Source: Clostridiales bacterium UBA1234 (GTDB lineage: Bacteria; Bacillota; Clostridia; TANB77; UBA1234). Taken from it: 64,000 nt of DNA. Below the pieces are notes generated by a model. It did no database searches. It was not told where the DNA came from and worked only from the letters and a program-made list of their open reading frames with translations. Made by a program: the position numbers and the translations under genes. The DNA is taken from positions 27,082 to 91,081 of the forward strand of contig DBWQ01000014.1 in NCBI GenBank assembly GCA_002308995.1, given 5' to 3'. Below are positions 37,287 to 46,229 of the stretch, piece after piece (the stretch's first letter is position 1; each line of letters opens with the position of its first letter).

Positions 37287-38051
37287 ATGAAACGATTAGA
37301 AGGAAAAGTAATTGCGATATCTGGTGGTACATCAGGCGTTGGAAAAGCTGCAGCAGAAGCATTTGCCAATGAAGGAGCCAAAGTAGTAATTGGTGGCAGA
37401 GATCACATAAAAGCAGAGGAAACCATTCAAAAAATCAAAGAAAAGGGAGGAGATGCCCTATTTGTTCATACAGAACTACGCGATGTTGAGGACTGTAAAA
37501 AACTAATCCTACAAACAGTAGAACACTATGGAAAGATAGATGGATTATTTAATTATGCAGGAGTGACTCCTATTTCAGCATTAGATTCTTGCGATGTTGA
37601 CACCTTTAATGATGTCATGAATATCAATTTTAGGGCAAGCTTTTTTTGCTGTCAAGAAGCCATTTTGCAAATGAGAAAAATTGGTGGTGGTTCTATCGTA
37701 TTAACTGGATCAATGCATGCGTGGGGAGGAGAAAAGGATAGAGCCGCTTATGCATGTTCAAAAGGAGCACTTTTAACATTAATGGAGCACATTGCCAATA
37801 ATTATGCAAATGAACAAATTAGATGTAATTATCTAACTCTTGGATGGCTTCCAACAGAAGGAGAACTTGCACTTAGAAGTCAATATGGAGAAACGGAAGA
37901 GCAACTCCGCAGTAGAGCGGCAGGATATATTCCAATGGGACGAATGCAAGAACCTTATGATTATATCGAAATCTTAATCTATCTCATGTCAGATGAATCA
38001 AAGATGATGACAGGAAGTACACTAAAAGTCGCAGGCGGATTACGTTTTTAA
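37287..38051 (+). CDS. Short-chain dehydrogenase/reductase
   Basis: A 254-residue SDR. NAD(P)-binding GGTSGVGKA (about 12-20), NYAG, LTGSMHAWGG and the catalytic YACSKGA (Y and K four apart) are visible. The C-terminus GSTLKVAGGLRF is typical. The substrate is probably a sugar or cyclitol of the pathway. Confidence 0.92.
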   Translation: MKRLEGKVIAISGGTSGVGKAAAEAFANEGAKVVIGGRDHIKAEETIQKIKEKGGDALFVHTELRDVEDCKKLILQTVEHYGKIDGLFNYAGVTPISALDSCDVDTFNDVMNINFRASFFCCQEAILQMRKIGGGSIVLTGSMHAWGGEKDRAAYACSKGALLTLMEHIANNYANEQIRCNYLTLGWLPTEGELALRSQYGETEEQLRSRAAGYIPMGRMQEPYDYIEILIYLMSDESKMMTGSTLKVAGGLRF

Positions 38052-38075
38052 TTTCATAAAAAGGGGGAAAGTAGA

Positions 38076-39200
38076 ATGAGTTCAAAAAAAGTTTTATATG
38101 TAGCATCCATTACAGGGCATATCACAAAATTTCACTTACCCTATTTAAAGCTTTTTAAGGAAAATGACTATGAAGTTCACGTGGCAAGTAATGGAGAAGA
38201 ATTCATTGAAAATTGTGATAAACATATTCAAATTCCATTTGAACGTTCTCCTTTTAAGCTAAATAACATCAAAGCCTATCAAGCATTAAAAAAACTAATT
38301 CAAAATGAAAACTACGATACGATTGTTTGTCATACCCCTGTTGCTAGTATTTTGACACGATTTGCTGCAAGAAAAGTAAGAAAGAAAGGAACCCGTGTTA
38401 TCTATATGTCCCACGGATTTCATTTTTATCAAGGAGCACCACTTAAAAACTGGCTCATTTATTATCCAATCGAAAAATTGACTTCTAGAATGACGGATGA
38501 CATTCTTACCATAAATACAGAAGATTATGCTTTCGCGCAAAAAAAATTGAAAGCGAAGAATTATCATTATGTTCATGGAATGGGTGTAGATGCTACTCAG
38601 TTTTTAAAAGAGATAACCAACGAAGAAAAAATAAACATACGAAATAGTTTTCATCTTAAAGCAGATGATTTTGTTATCTTTTTTGCAGGAGAGTTAAATG
38701 AGAATAAAAATCAAATAATTCTGATTGAAGCTATGAAAGACCTTGTCACAACAATTCCACAAATCAAATTACTTCTTGCAGGAGCTGGCCCTTCGGAGAC
38801 TTTCTTGAGAGAAAAGATAGCCGAGTACCATTTAGAAGACATTGTCTATTTAATTGGCTATCGCAAAGATATTCCACAGATTTTATCCATAACCGATCTA
38901 TACATCTCCATGAGTATTCGTGAAGGATTAGGACTTAATCTTGTGGAAGCTTTAATGAAAAAGGTGCCAGTCATTGCCAGTGATAACCGAGGGCATCGTG
39001 ATATTATTAAAAATAATGAAAATGGGTATTTAATTGGAGCAAAGGATATTCTTGCTTTAGAAGATAAAATCAAGTATTTATTTTATCATCCTGAAATAAG
39101 AAAAACATTTTCTGAGAATGCAAGAAATGGTATAGAAAAGTTTTACTTAACCAATACCATGGAAGAAATGAAAGAAGTATTGTTGAGAAAAGAGGGATAG
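38076..39200 (+). CDS. Glycosyltransferase family 4 (EpsD-like)
   Basis: A 374-residue GT-B enzyme. The N-terminal Rossmann domain starts KVLYVASITGHITKFHLPYL; the C-terminal domain has FAGELNENKNQ, LLLAGAGP, LIGYRKDIPQIL and MSIREGLGLNLVEAL (the EX7E-type donor site). It resembles EpsD/PglA-type transferases acting after the sugar transferase above. Confidence 0.92.
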   Translation: MSSKKVLYVASITGHITKFHLPYLKLFKENDYEVHVASNGEEFIENCDKHIQIPFERSPFKLNNIKAYQALKKLIQNENYDTIVCHTPVASILTRFAARKVRKKGTRVIYMSHGFHFYQGAPLKNWLIYYPIEKLTSRMTDDILTINTEDYAFAQKKLKAKNYHYVHGMGVDATQFLKEITNEEKINIRNSFHLKADDFVIFFAGELNENKNQIILIEAMKDLVTTIPQIKLLLAGAGPSETFLREKIAEYHLEDIVYLIGYRKDIPQILSITDLYISMSIREGLGLNLVEALMKKVPVIASDNRGHRDIIKNNENGYLIGAKDILALEDKIKYLFYHPEIRKTFSENARNGIEKFYLTNTMEEMKEVLLRKEG

Positions 39201-39202
39201 TT

Positions 39203-40165
39203 TTGAATCATAAAATTAATTTGATTATTCCGTATTTTGGAAAATTGCCAAACTATTTTCCGTTATTCTTGGCAAGTTGTGCCTACAATCCTAAGATTCA
39301 TTGGACTATTATCACAGATGATACAACACCCTATCAATATCCCCCAAATGTAACAAAACATGAAATGGCCTACCAGAACCTTGTCAATCAAATTCATACA
39401 AAATTAGATTCAAACATTCCTTTAGAAAGTCCTTATAAGTTATGTGATTTAAAACCTGCCTATGGGTATTTATTTGCTAAGTTAAATGAAGGATATGATT
39501 ATTGGGGATATTGTGATATCGATGTGATTTATGGAAACATTGAAAAATATTTACCTGAAGAAGCCTTTGAATGTGCAAAGATTTTTTCTCTAGGGCACTT
39601 TACCTTAATCAAAAACGAAGAAAAGTATAATACTATGTTCATGCAAAACATAAACCAAGAACCATATTACAAAAAAGCCTTTTCGTCAAAAGAAGCTTTT
39701 TGTTTCGATGAAAAAAATCCTTTTAGACCAAATATTGAAACTATTTTTGAATCTCAGGGAGAAAAAATATATCATGCAGATGTCATTGCCGATATTTACG
39801 CAGCAACTTCCAATTTTAAAATCATCACAGATTATCAAGTTGAAAAAAAGAAAAACTCTTTTTTTGTTTGGAACAAAGGAACACTCAAACGTTATTATCT
39901 AGAAAACAATCAAATAAAAGAAAGAGAATATATGTATATCCATCTTCAAAAACGCAAAATGAAAATCAAACTTTCCACAGAAAAGATTGATACGTATAAA
40001 ATAATTCCCAATAGCTTCGAACCACTAGAAGTTCCGCTCCAAGAGATTCCATCAAAGTTTCACAAAATCAAGAAAAAGCATGGAAATTTAAATTATTTCA
40101 AGGTTAGATATAGCAATTTGAAAACGAAAGTAAGGAGGCTATTAAGCAACGGTGCAAACATATGA
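39203..40165 (+). CDS. DUF6625-like putative glycosyltransferase
   Basis: A 320-residue protein starting at TTG 39203, two bases after the previous stop. IPYFGKLPNYFPLFL, CDLKPAYGYLF and WGYCDIDVIYG (a DxD-like metal site) are typical of the DUF6625 glycosyltransferase-like family found in polysaccharide loci. The C-terminus is basic. It ends the cluster at a terminator. Confidence 0.8.
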   Translation: MNHKINLIIPYFGKLPNYFPLFLASCAYNPKIHWTIITDDTTPYQYPPNVTKHEMAYQNLVNQIHTKLDSNIPLESPYKLCDLKPAYGYLFAKLNEGYDYWGYCDIDVIYGNIEKYLPEEAFECAKIFSLGHFTLIKNEEKYNTMFMQNINQEPYYKKAFSSKEAFCFDEKNPFRPNIETIFESQGEKIYHADVIADIYAATSNFKIITDYQVEKKKNSFFVWNKGTLKRYYLENNQIKEREYMYIHLQKRKMKIKLSTEKIDTYKIIPNSFEPLEVPLQEIPSKFHKIKKKHGNLNYFKVRYSNLKTKVRRLLSNGANI

Positions 40166-40184
40166 TTGCACCGTTGCTTTTTCA
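40144..40184 (+). terminator. Terminator of the glycan cluster
   Basis: AGCAACGGTGCAA / TTGCACCGTTGCT hairpin plus T-run, overlapping the last codons of the preceding gene. Confidence 0.9.
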
Positions 40185-40203
40185 TTTTTTTTATATTTTT
40201 ATC

Positions 40204-40232
40204 TTGAAATTTTTTTAAAAAAGTGTTAACAT
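40204..40232 (+). promoter_or_regulatory. Promoter of the 40.3 kb small gene
   Basis: TTGAAA (40204-40209), 17-base spacer, TAACAT (40227-40232); weaker than the other accessory promoters. Confidence 0.55.
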
Positions 40233-40271
40233 AATGCATGCAACCCAAAATTTACAACATAAGGAGTTCCT

Positions 40272-40469
40272 ATGGAAAGAGAAGCTATTGTTTTGAGCAT
40301 CGAGGGAGATTTTGTTACTGTTCAATACGAAAACTCCCAGAACCCTACCGAAAACGGTGAACTGATGGACTACTTAAAACCCGGTCTTCCTCTCAGACTT
40401 CAAGATAAAGTCATCATTCGCGAGAAGAATGGCTTGTCTCAAATCGAAGGAGTTTTGAATTCCAAATAA
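40272..40469 (+). CDS. Small solitary hypothetical protein
   Basis: A 65-residue, probably all-beta protein (EAIVLSIEGDFVTVQYE) behind AAGGAG. No family recognised. It has its own promoter and terminator like the other accessory units, but holds no CGG codon. Confidence 0.65.
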   Translation: MEREAIVLSIEGDFVTVQYENSQNPTENGELMDYLKPGLPLRLQDKVIIREKNGLSQIEGVLNSK

Positions 40470-40538
40470 AGGTCACAAAGTTGAATCAAGCAATTAATTG
40501 ATAACAAAAAGTAATAGACGACTTCCGATCATCCAAAC

Positions 40539-40573
40539 AAAAAGACAACTAGATTTTTTCTGGTTGTCTTTTT
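40539..40573 (+). terminator. Terminator of the 40.3 kb gene
   Basis: AAAAAGACAAC / GTTGTCTTTTT hairpin. Confidence 0.88.
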
Positions 40574-40661
40574 ACGTAGAATATTGTTTTTTGATACGAA
40601 TCGGTATATAATAATAAGACATAGTTACAATTAAATAGAAGTCTTAAGGAAAGGGTTTATC

Positions 40662-41693
40662 ATGAGAATAGAAGAGAAGAATAAAAAAACAATTCAATAT
40701 ATCATTAATTTTGTTGTCTTTGTTCTCTTAATATTATTAACATTTAAAATTTTACTAAAGAATCAAAATATGAGAGAACTATATTATACCATTAAGACTG
40801 CACGCACGGAATTTATTCTCTTAGGATTTCTGTGTGTTTCAATTTATTTTATTTTAGAAGCCGTAAATTTAAGAAGAACGCTAAAAGCACTCGGAGAGAA
40901 GTGTAGTTTATCCATGCTCATCAAGTATGTCTTAATCGGCTTTTTCTTTAGTTCTATTACGCCAGCAGCTACCGGAGGACAGCCTATGCAGTTTCTCTGT
41001 ATGAAACGCGATGGTCTCAGTGGTTCTAGCGTTACTTTAGCACTGTTATTAAATCTATTTAGTTACCAATGTGTTACCATAGCCATGGAGCTTATCGGTG
41101 TCATATTTTTGCATCAATACATGGATACAGGTATTATCGTTATGTTTGTCATTAGCTTAATCATCAATTCGATTGGTCTCATTCTTTTAATTATCGGCAT
41201 TTTTTCTAAAAAGCTTTCCACACTTCTCGTTGAGCTTGCTGTTAAAGTTTTAAAATTTTTCAAATACAAAAAGGTGGAAAAGAAAGAAATCTCTATGTAT
41301 GAAAGCTTGGAAAAATATAATGGCAGTGCTAAATACATCCGTGAAAATCGCATGCATATTATCAAACATTTTATTTGTGCTATCGTGGAACAATGTGTTT
41401 TTTATTCTGTTCCCTTTATGGTAGTCTATGCACTACGATTACCGGGAATCAATTATTTAAAAATGCTAGGTTTACAAGCACTTACCTTTGGTACAACATC
41501 AGGCATTCCACTTCCTGGAGCTGTTGGTGTGAGTGAAGGCGCTTTCGTAACGCTATACAAACACATTTATTCTGAAGAATTGATTAATAGTGCCATGATT
41601 TTACATAGAGGCATAAGTTTTTATATTCCTGTTTGTGTTGCTGCTATTGTTTTTATCATTTACTCCATCAAGAAACATCACAAAAAAGTATAA
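40662..41693 (+). CDS. Flippase-like membrane protein (LPG synthase TM / UPF0104 family)
   Basis: A 343-residue protein with about eight membrane helices. The TPAATGGQPMQFLCMKRDG and GIPLPGAVGVSEGAF blocks are characteristic of the AglD/YbhN/UPF0104 family, the membrane half of MprF-type proteins without the synthase domain. The role is probably lipid or isoprenoid-sugar movement across the membrane; no substrate can be assigned. Confidence 0.88.
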   Translation: MRIEEKNKKTIQYIINFVVFVLLILLTFKILLKNQNMRELYYTIKTARTEFILLGFLCVSIYFILEAVNLRRTLKALGEKCSLSMLIKYVLIGFFFSSITPAATGGQPMQFLCMKRDGLSGSSVTLALLLNLFSYQCVTIAMELIGVIFLHQYMDTGIIVMFVISLIINSIGLILLIIGIFSKKLSTLLVELAVKVLKFFKYKKVEKKEISMYESLEKYNGSAKYIRENRMHIIKHFICAIVEQCVFYSVPFMVVYALRLPGINYLKMLGLQALTFGTTSGIPLPGAVGVSEGAFVTLYKHIYSEELINSAMILHRGISFYIPVCVAAIVFIIYSIKKHHKKV

Positions 41694-41748
41694 TTTCTAT
41701 TATATGGCGAATACTATTCTTATCTTAATACAATAAGGAGGAATTAGT

Positions 41749-41940
41749 ATGCCAAAACTAAATGAAGTCGAACTTCAACATGTAAGACATTTAATTGGTG
41801 AGCACGATATGTCTTATCAAAAATTATCTTCTTATGCTCAAGATTGTATGGACCCACAAATTAAGCAAATGTTTGAAAAATCGGCACAAGATGCCTTAAC
41901 CACCAAACAAAAATTAATGGGTTTTTTAACAATGGATTAA
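41749..41940 (+). CDS. Small CotF-like spore coat partner
   Basis: A 63-residue helical protein (ELQHVRHLIGEHDMSYQKLSSYA). It is 13 bases upstream of a CotF-type coat gene, and such short partners are common next to these genes in spore formers. Good AAGGAGG site. Confidence 0.7.
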   Translation: MPKLNEVELQHVRHLIGEHDMSYQKLSSYAQDCMDPQIKQMFEKSAQDALTTKQKLMGFLTMD

Positions 41941-41953
41941 GGAGGAGATAAGA

Positions 41954-42196
41954 ATGCTAGAAAAATTTATGGTCAATGACGTGTTGTCACAGGTCAATAG
42001 CAGTATCGGAAACTACGCAAATGTGATTACACAAGCAGCATGCCCAGAGTTTAGGAAAACAATTCAAGATATCCGAAATAGCTGTGAAGCGTTTCAGTAT
42101 GATTTGTTTAAAGTAGCGCAGAATAAAGGCTATTACCAGCCTGCCGAAATCGCTACGCCCCACGAGGTAATGGCAGTGAAAAATATGTTCGCTTAA
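41954..42196 (+). CDS. CotF-type spore coat protein
   Basis: An 80-residue helical protein with VNDVLSQVNSSIGNYANVITQAACPEFR and KGYYQPAE, typical of clostridial CotF-like coat proteins. It is translated with the upstream 63-residue gene and followed by a terminator. It should be expressed in the mother cell during sporulation. Confidence 0.85.
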   Translation: MLEKFMVNDVLSQVNSSIGNYANVITQAACPEFRKTIQDIRNSCEAFQYDLFKVAQNKGYYQPAEIATPHEVMAVKNMFA

Positions 42197-42197
42197 A

Positions 42198-42245
42198 TAA
42201 AATTCAGGACTGTTCCAAAGAAAAATGGATGGTCCTGAATTTTAT
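42198..42245 (+). terminator. Terminator after the coat genes
   Basis: AAAATTCAGGAC / GTCCTGAATTTT hairpin with long loop, then T-rich. Confidence 0.88.
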
Positions 42246-42317
42246 TTTAATTTTCTCTTTATTTTTAAATAGTAATATAGTATAATACAAGGGAATGTAT
42301 AGTAAAGGAGTGTAAGT

Positions 42318-43649
42318 ATGTCAAAACCGATTGTGGCACTTATTGGAAGGCCTAATGTTGGGAAGTCAACTTTTTTTAATTATTTAATTGGCGAAAGAAA
42401 ATCCATCGTGCAAGATACCCCTGGTGTCACAAGAGATAGAATATATGCAGATAGTGAGTGGCGAGGAAGAGTGTTTACTGTCATTGATACCGGTGGAATC
42501 GAGCCCAAATCCAATAGTGAAATATTAGTTCAAATGCGTAGACAAGCACAAATAGCCATTGAGACAGCTGATGTCATCATCTTTTTAACCGACATTAAAC
42601 AAGGCGTCACGGCGGATGATTATGAAGTTGCTACCATGCTACGTAAAACACAAAAACCAATTGTACTAGTTTGTAATAAAGCAGACAGTATCGGAGAGCC
42701 ACCACCAGAGTTATATGAGTTTTATAACCTTGGTCTAGGGGATCCTTATCCTGTTTCATCCATTAATCAACTAGGTATGGGAGAGGTATTAGATGCTGTC
42801 TACGAATCGTTTCCAAACCAAGAAGAAACCGAAGAAGAATCCGAATACATTAAAGTGGCTGTTATCGGCAAGCCTAATGCTGGCAAGTCTTCTCTCATTA
42901 ACAAAATTTTAGGAGAAGATCGATTGATTGTATCCAATATTGCTGGCACAACGAGAGACTCAATTGATACCAAATTTGAAAATGAATGTGGACGTTATAT
43001 TTTTATCGATACCGCTGGAATTAGGCGTCACAGTAAGATTGAAGAAGAAATCGAAAAATACAGTATTATTAGGGCAAAATCCGCCATTGAGCATAGCGAT
43101 GTATGTATTTTAACTATTGATGCAACCGAAGGCGTTACGGACCAAGATACCAAAATTGCCGGGGAGGCTCATGAAGCTGGAAAAGGTGTTATCATTCTTG
43201 TGAACAAATGGGATTTAGTCGAAAAAGAAAACGGCACCCTAGAAGCCTACACACAAAAAGTATATCAAGAATTAGCCTACATGACATATGCCCCTATCAT
43301 TTTTGTATCTGCTTTAACAGGGCAAAGAATTGATAAGATTTTTCCATTGATTAATTCTGTGAACGAAGAAAATAATCGACGCATCACCACATCGCAATTA
43401 AATGATGTTATTGCAGAAAGCATCACAATGGTACAACCACCATCCGATAAAGGGAGAAGATTAAAGATTTATTATGCCACACAAGTGTCTACCAGACCAC
43501 CTACCTTTGCCGTCTTCTGTAATAGCGCAAAACTATTTCATTTTTCATATCAACGATATATTGAAAATCAAATCAGAAAAAATTTTGGAGGTCTAAAAGG
43601 AACTCCTGTTAGAATACTAGTAAGAGAAAAGAAAAGAGAAGAATCGTAA
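42318..43649 (+). CDS. der: Ribosome biogenesis GTPase Der
   Basis: A 443-residue double GTPase. The first G-domain has GRPNVGKS (10-17), DTGG and NKAD; the second has GKPNAGKS (184-191), DTAG and NKWD. A C-terminal KH-like domain follows. It is needed for 50S assembly. First gene of der-plsY-(small gene)-gpsA. Confidence 0.97.
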   Translation: MSKPIVALIGRPNVGKSTFFNYLIGERKSIVQDTPGVTRDRIYADSEWRGRVFTVIDTGGIEPKSNSEILVQMRRQAQIAIETADVIIFLTDIKQGVTADDYEVATMLRKTQKPIVLVCNKADSIGEPPPELYEFYNLGLGDPYPVSSINQLGMGEVLDAVYESFPNQEETEEESEYIKVAVIGKPNAGKSSLINKILGEDRLIVSNIAGTTRDSIDTKFENECGRYIFIDTAGIRRHSKIEEEIEKYSIIRAKSAIEHSDVCILTIDATEGVTDQDTKIAGEAHEAGKGVIILVNKWDLVEKENGTLEAYTQKVYQELAYMTYAPIIFVSALTGQRIDKIFPLINSVNEENNRRITTSQLNDVIAESITMVQPPSDKGRRLKIYYATQVSTRPPTFAVFCNSAKLFHFSYQRYIENQIRKNFGGLKGTPVRILVREKKREES

Positions 43650-43676
43650 ACGCAAAAGAAAAAGGAGGAAAAACAA

Positions 43677-44396
43677 ATGATATGGCAACTAATCGTCATC
43701 ATGATGCTAGGCTACTTAATAGGTAGTATTAATCTATCTATCATTTTAGCAAAATTAATGGGCAAAGGAGATATTCGAAATTATGGCAGTGGTAATGCAG
43801 GTACCACCAATACCTTAAGAGTTCTTGGCAAAGGGCCTGCCATTCTTGTTTTACTATTTGATGTATGTAAAGCAGTCCTTGCTATTTGGGTAGCAAGAGG
43901 AGTTCTTACGATTGGTGGTGTTCCTGAATTGGATACCATAACGAAATCCTATAGCTTTCATTATGAATTAGGTATTTTGCTTTCTGCTTTTGGAGCTATT
44001 TTAGGGCATAACTTTCCTATCTATTACGGCTTTAAAGGCGGTAAAGGTATTGCCACATCACTTGGCGCTATTTTAATGATAGAATGGCCAATTGGTTTAA
44101 CTTGTCTTATTTTTGCTTTAGTATTAATCATTGCTTCTAGAATGGTATCTCTTGGTTCCGTTTGTGCTGCTTTCTTATATCCGGTACTAGTCATCACGAT
44201 TGGCCACATATTTGGAACAGAAACCAGTAATCGAATTGCGTATATTATTTTTGCTATCTTAATTGCAAGTTTAGCTATCTTTAGACATCGTGCTAACATC
44301 AAACGATTGCTATCAGGAACAGAAAACAAATTATGGAAAACGAAAAAAGAAAAAGAGCTAGAGAAGAAAAACGAGGATCAAACGCAAGAAAAATAA
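43677..44396 (+). CDS. plsY: Glycerol-3-phosphate acyltransferase PlsY
   Basis: A 239-residue membrane enzyme with GSINLSIILAKL, GSGNAGTTNTLRVLGK and HNFPIYYGFKGGKGIATSLG, the three PlsY motifs. It acylates glycerol-3-phosphate from acyl phosphate. It shares an operon with gpsA, which makes its substrate. It has a Lys-rich C-terminal tail. Confidence 0.96.
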   Translation: MIWQLIVIMMLGYLIGSINLSIILAKLMGKGDIRNYGSGNAGTTNTLRVLGKGPAILVLLFDVCKAVLAIWVARGVLTIGGVPELDTITKSYSFHYELGILLSAFGAILGHNFPIYYGFKGGKGIATSLGAILMIEWPIGLTCLIFALVLIIASRMVSLGSVCAAFLYPVLVITIGHIFGTETSNRIAYIIFAILIASLAIFRHRANIKRLLSGTENKLWKTKKEKELEKKNEDQTQEK

Positions 44397-44416
44397 TAAT
44401 ATAAGGGGTTTCGAAT

Positions 44417-44758
44417 ATGATAGTATTGAGTTCCATTGTGATAGTTAGTTTCGTAATTGGAAGAATCAATTTAATAGAAAATATCGTTTTTAAAAGCTAT
44501 GGTGATGGAAGACACTATGATCCTTTAAATATGTCTATCTTTATCTTACTTGGTTTTATCAAATTAATCATCGCCTTACTTGTTGCATCAAGAATTCTAC
44601 CAAGTCAAGAGGTTATGAATGCTAGCCTTAGCTTAGAAAAAGACCCAGCTTTATGGCAAATGTCACAAGTCATCTATCAGTCAACCTTTAGAACAACCTT
44701 AGTATCACTTTGTGTCGTGATAGCAGATTTTATTGGCATTTGGAAAGTTAAGCATTAA
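44417..44758 (+). CDS. Hypothetical membrane protein between plsY and gpsA
   Basis: A 113-residue protein with about three membrane helices (residues 3-20, 38-60 and 90-108). I do not recognise its family. The short gaps (20 and 17 bases) place it in the plsY-gpsA operon. Confidence 0.7.
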   Translation: MIVLSSIVIVSFVIGRINLIENIVFKSYGDGRHYDPLNMSIFILLGFIKLIIALLVASRILPSQEVMNASLSLEKDPALWQMSQVIYQSTFRTTLVSLCVVIADFIGIWKVKH

Positions 44759-44775
44759 TCATAGAGGAGGTTTTT

Positions 44776-45762
44776 ATGAATCATATAGCTATTATCGGTA
44801 GTGGAAGTTGGGGTGTTGCGCTTTCTCTTGTTCTTCATAAAAATGGCCATCTAGTTAAAATATGGTCTTATTCGCAGGAAGAAGCAGATTTAATTAATCA
44901 AGGGAAGTGCAAATTCCTACCAGATATTGAAATCCCAGGTGAGGTACGATGTTACACCTCACTAGAAGAAACGATCAAAGATACAGAGATTATTTTAATC
45001 GTGACACCATCAAGTGCCATTCGTACCACTATCAATAACATGAAACCTTTTGTAACATCAAATCAAATTTTTGTGCTATGTTCTAAAGGAATGGAGCCTG
45101 GAACACAAAAAGTCTATACAGAAGTTATCAAAGAAATCTTACCAAATAATATCGTGGCAGCCCTATCTGGTCCAAGTCACGCAGAAGAAGTTTCCATCGG
45201 GATTCCAACAGCCATTGTTATTGCCTCAGAAACGCATGAGAATGCCCTTAAATTACAAGAAGTATTTATGAATGATAAATTACGTGTCTATACCAACGAC
45301 GATCTTTTAGGCGTCGAAATGGGTGGTTCTTTAAAAAATATCATTGCTCTTGCTTGTGGTATTGCTATTGGGATGGGCTATGGTGATAATACCATTGCTG
45401 CCATCATTACTCGTGGTATTGCTGAAATTGCCCGTTTAGGCGTTGAAGCCGGTGCAAAACATGATACTTTTTATGGGTTAACAGGCGTAGGTGACTTATA
45501 TGTTACTTGTGGCAGTAAACATAGCCGTAACAGAAAAGCAGGCATTTTAATTGGGCAAGGAAAAACGCTCGAAGAAGCCAAAGCAGAAGTTGGCATGGTG
45601 GTGGAAGGCGCTGTTGCTGTTGATGGAGCGTACGAGCTTGCAAGAAAATACAACGTTAGAACGCCTATTATCGATGAGATGTATGAAATCATCCATAATG
45701 GTAAAAATCCGCTAGATGTCACGAAGGATTTAATGATGAGAGAGGGAAAAAGCGAATTTTAA
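44776..45762 (+). CDS. gpsA: Glycerol-3-phosphate dehydrogenase [NAD(P)+]
   Basis: A 328-residue enzyme. GSGSWGVALS binds NAD(P); LSGPSHAEEV, GGSLKNIIALACGIA (catalytic Lys) and GLTGVGDLYVTC are family motifs. It supplies sn-glycerol-3-phosphate to PlsY. Terminator follows. Confidence 0.97.
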   Translation: MNHIAIIGSGSWGVALSLVLHKNGHLVKIWSYSQEEADLINQGKCKFLPDIEIPGEVRCYTSLEETIKDTEIILIVTPSSAIRTTINNMKPFVTSNQIFVLCSKGMEPGTQKVYTEVIKEILPNNIVAALSGPSHAEEVSIGIPTAIVIASETHENALKLQEVFMNDKLRVYTNDDLLGVEMGGSLKNIIALACGIAIGMGYGDNTIAAIITRGIAEIARLGVEAGAKHDTFYGLTGVGDLYVTCGSKHSRNRKAGILIGQGKTLEEAKAEVGMVVEGAVAVDGAYELARKYNVRTPIIDEMYEIIHNGKNPLDVTKDLMMREGKSEF

Positions 45763-45768
45763 TACAAA

Positions 45769-45795
45769 TGGAGCGACGTCCTTGTCGCTCCTTAT
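45769..45795 (+). terminator. Terminator after gpsA
   Basis: GGAGCGAC / GTCGCTCC hairpin, short T-tract. Confidence 0.75.
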
Positions 45796-45835
45796 TGTTT
45801 ATATAACGTAGTGGTTGCCATGATGTAACTACCTG

Positions 45836-46111
45836 CTATGACAAACATAGAAGTTTTATCATATCGTCGATATTATGCTGATTCACTTGAATCTGATGAT
45901 GATTAATTGATAGATAAGCTTCAATTTGATATTTTTCATCATTATCTAAAAGAGTGGAAAGTATTAGGCTACAATCAAGCGCTGTAAGTGTCGGGCTTGA
46001 CCAACGAAAAGTTCCCTCTTCAGTATGTATTTTTTGATTTGAAAACTGACTTAAAAAACGATTTAATTCACATGGTTTGGCACTTAAAAGTGTCACAACA
46101 AAATGATTCAT
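45836..46111 (-). CDS. Hypothetical protein
   Basis: A 91-residue protein, not recognised. I start it at ATG 46111, about 9 bases after AGAGGTG, rather than at 46135. It faces gpsA and is divergent from cysS. Predicted soluble alpha/beta. No CGG codon, host-like codon use. Confidence 0.6.
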   Translation of the reverse strand: MNHFVVTLLSAKPCELNRFLSQFSNQKIHTEEGTFRWSSPTLTALDCSLILSTLLDNDEKYQIEAYLSINHHQIQVNQHNIDDMIKLLCLS

Positions 46112-46229
46112 CTCACACACACCTCTTAAGTACATTATACTGCCACGAAATACGAAATAACAAATGTAATTCTTGGCAAATACGTATTTGCATAAGAGTG
46201 TGTTATCATTTAAAAAAGGAGGCTTATGA

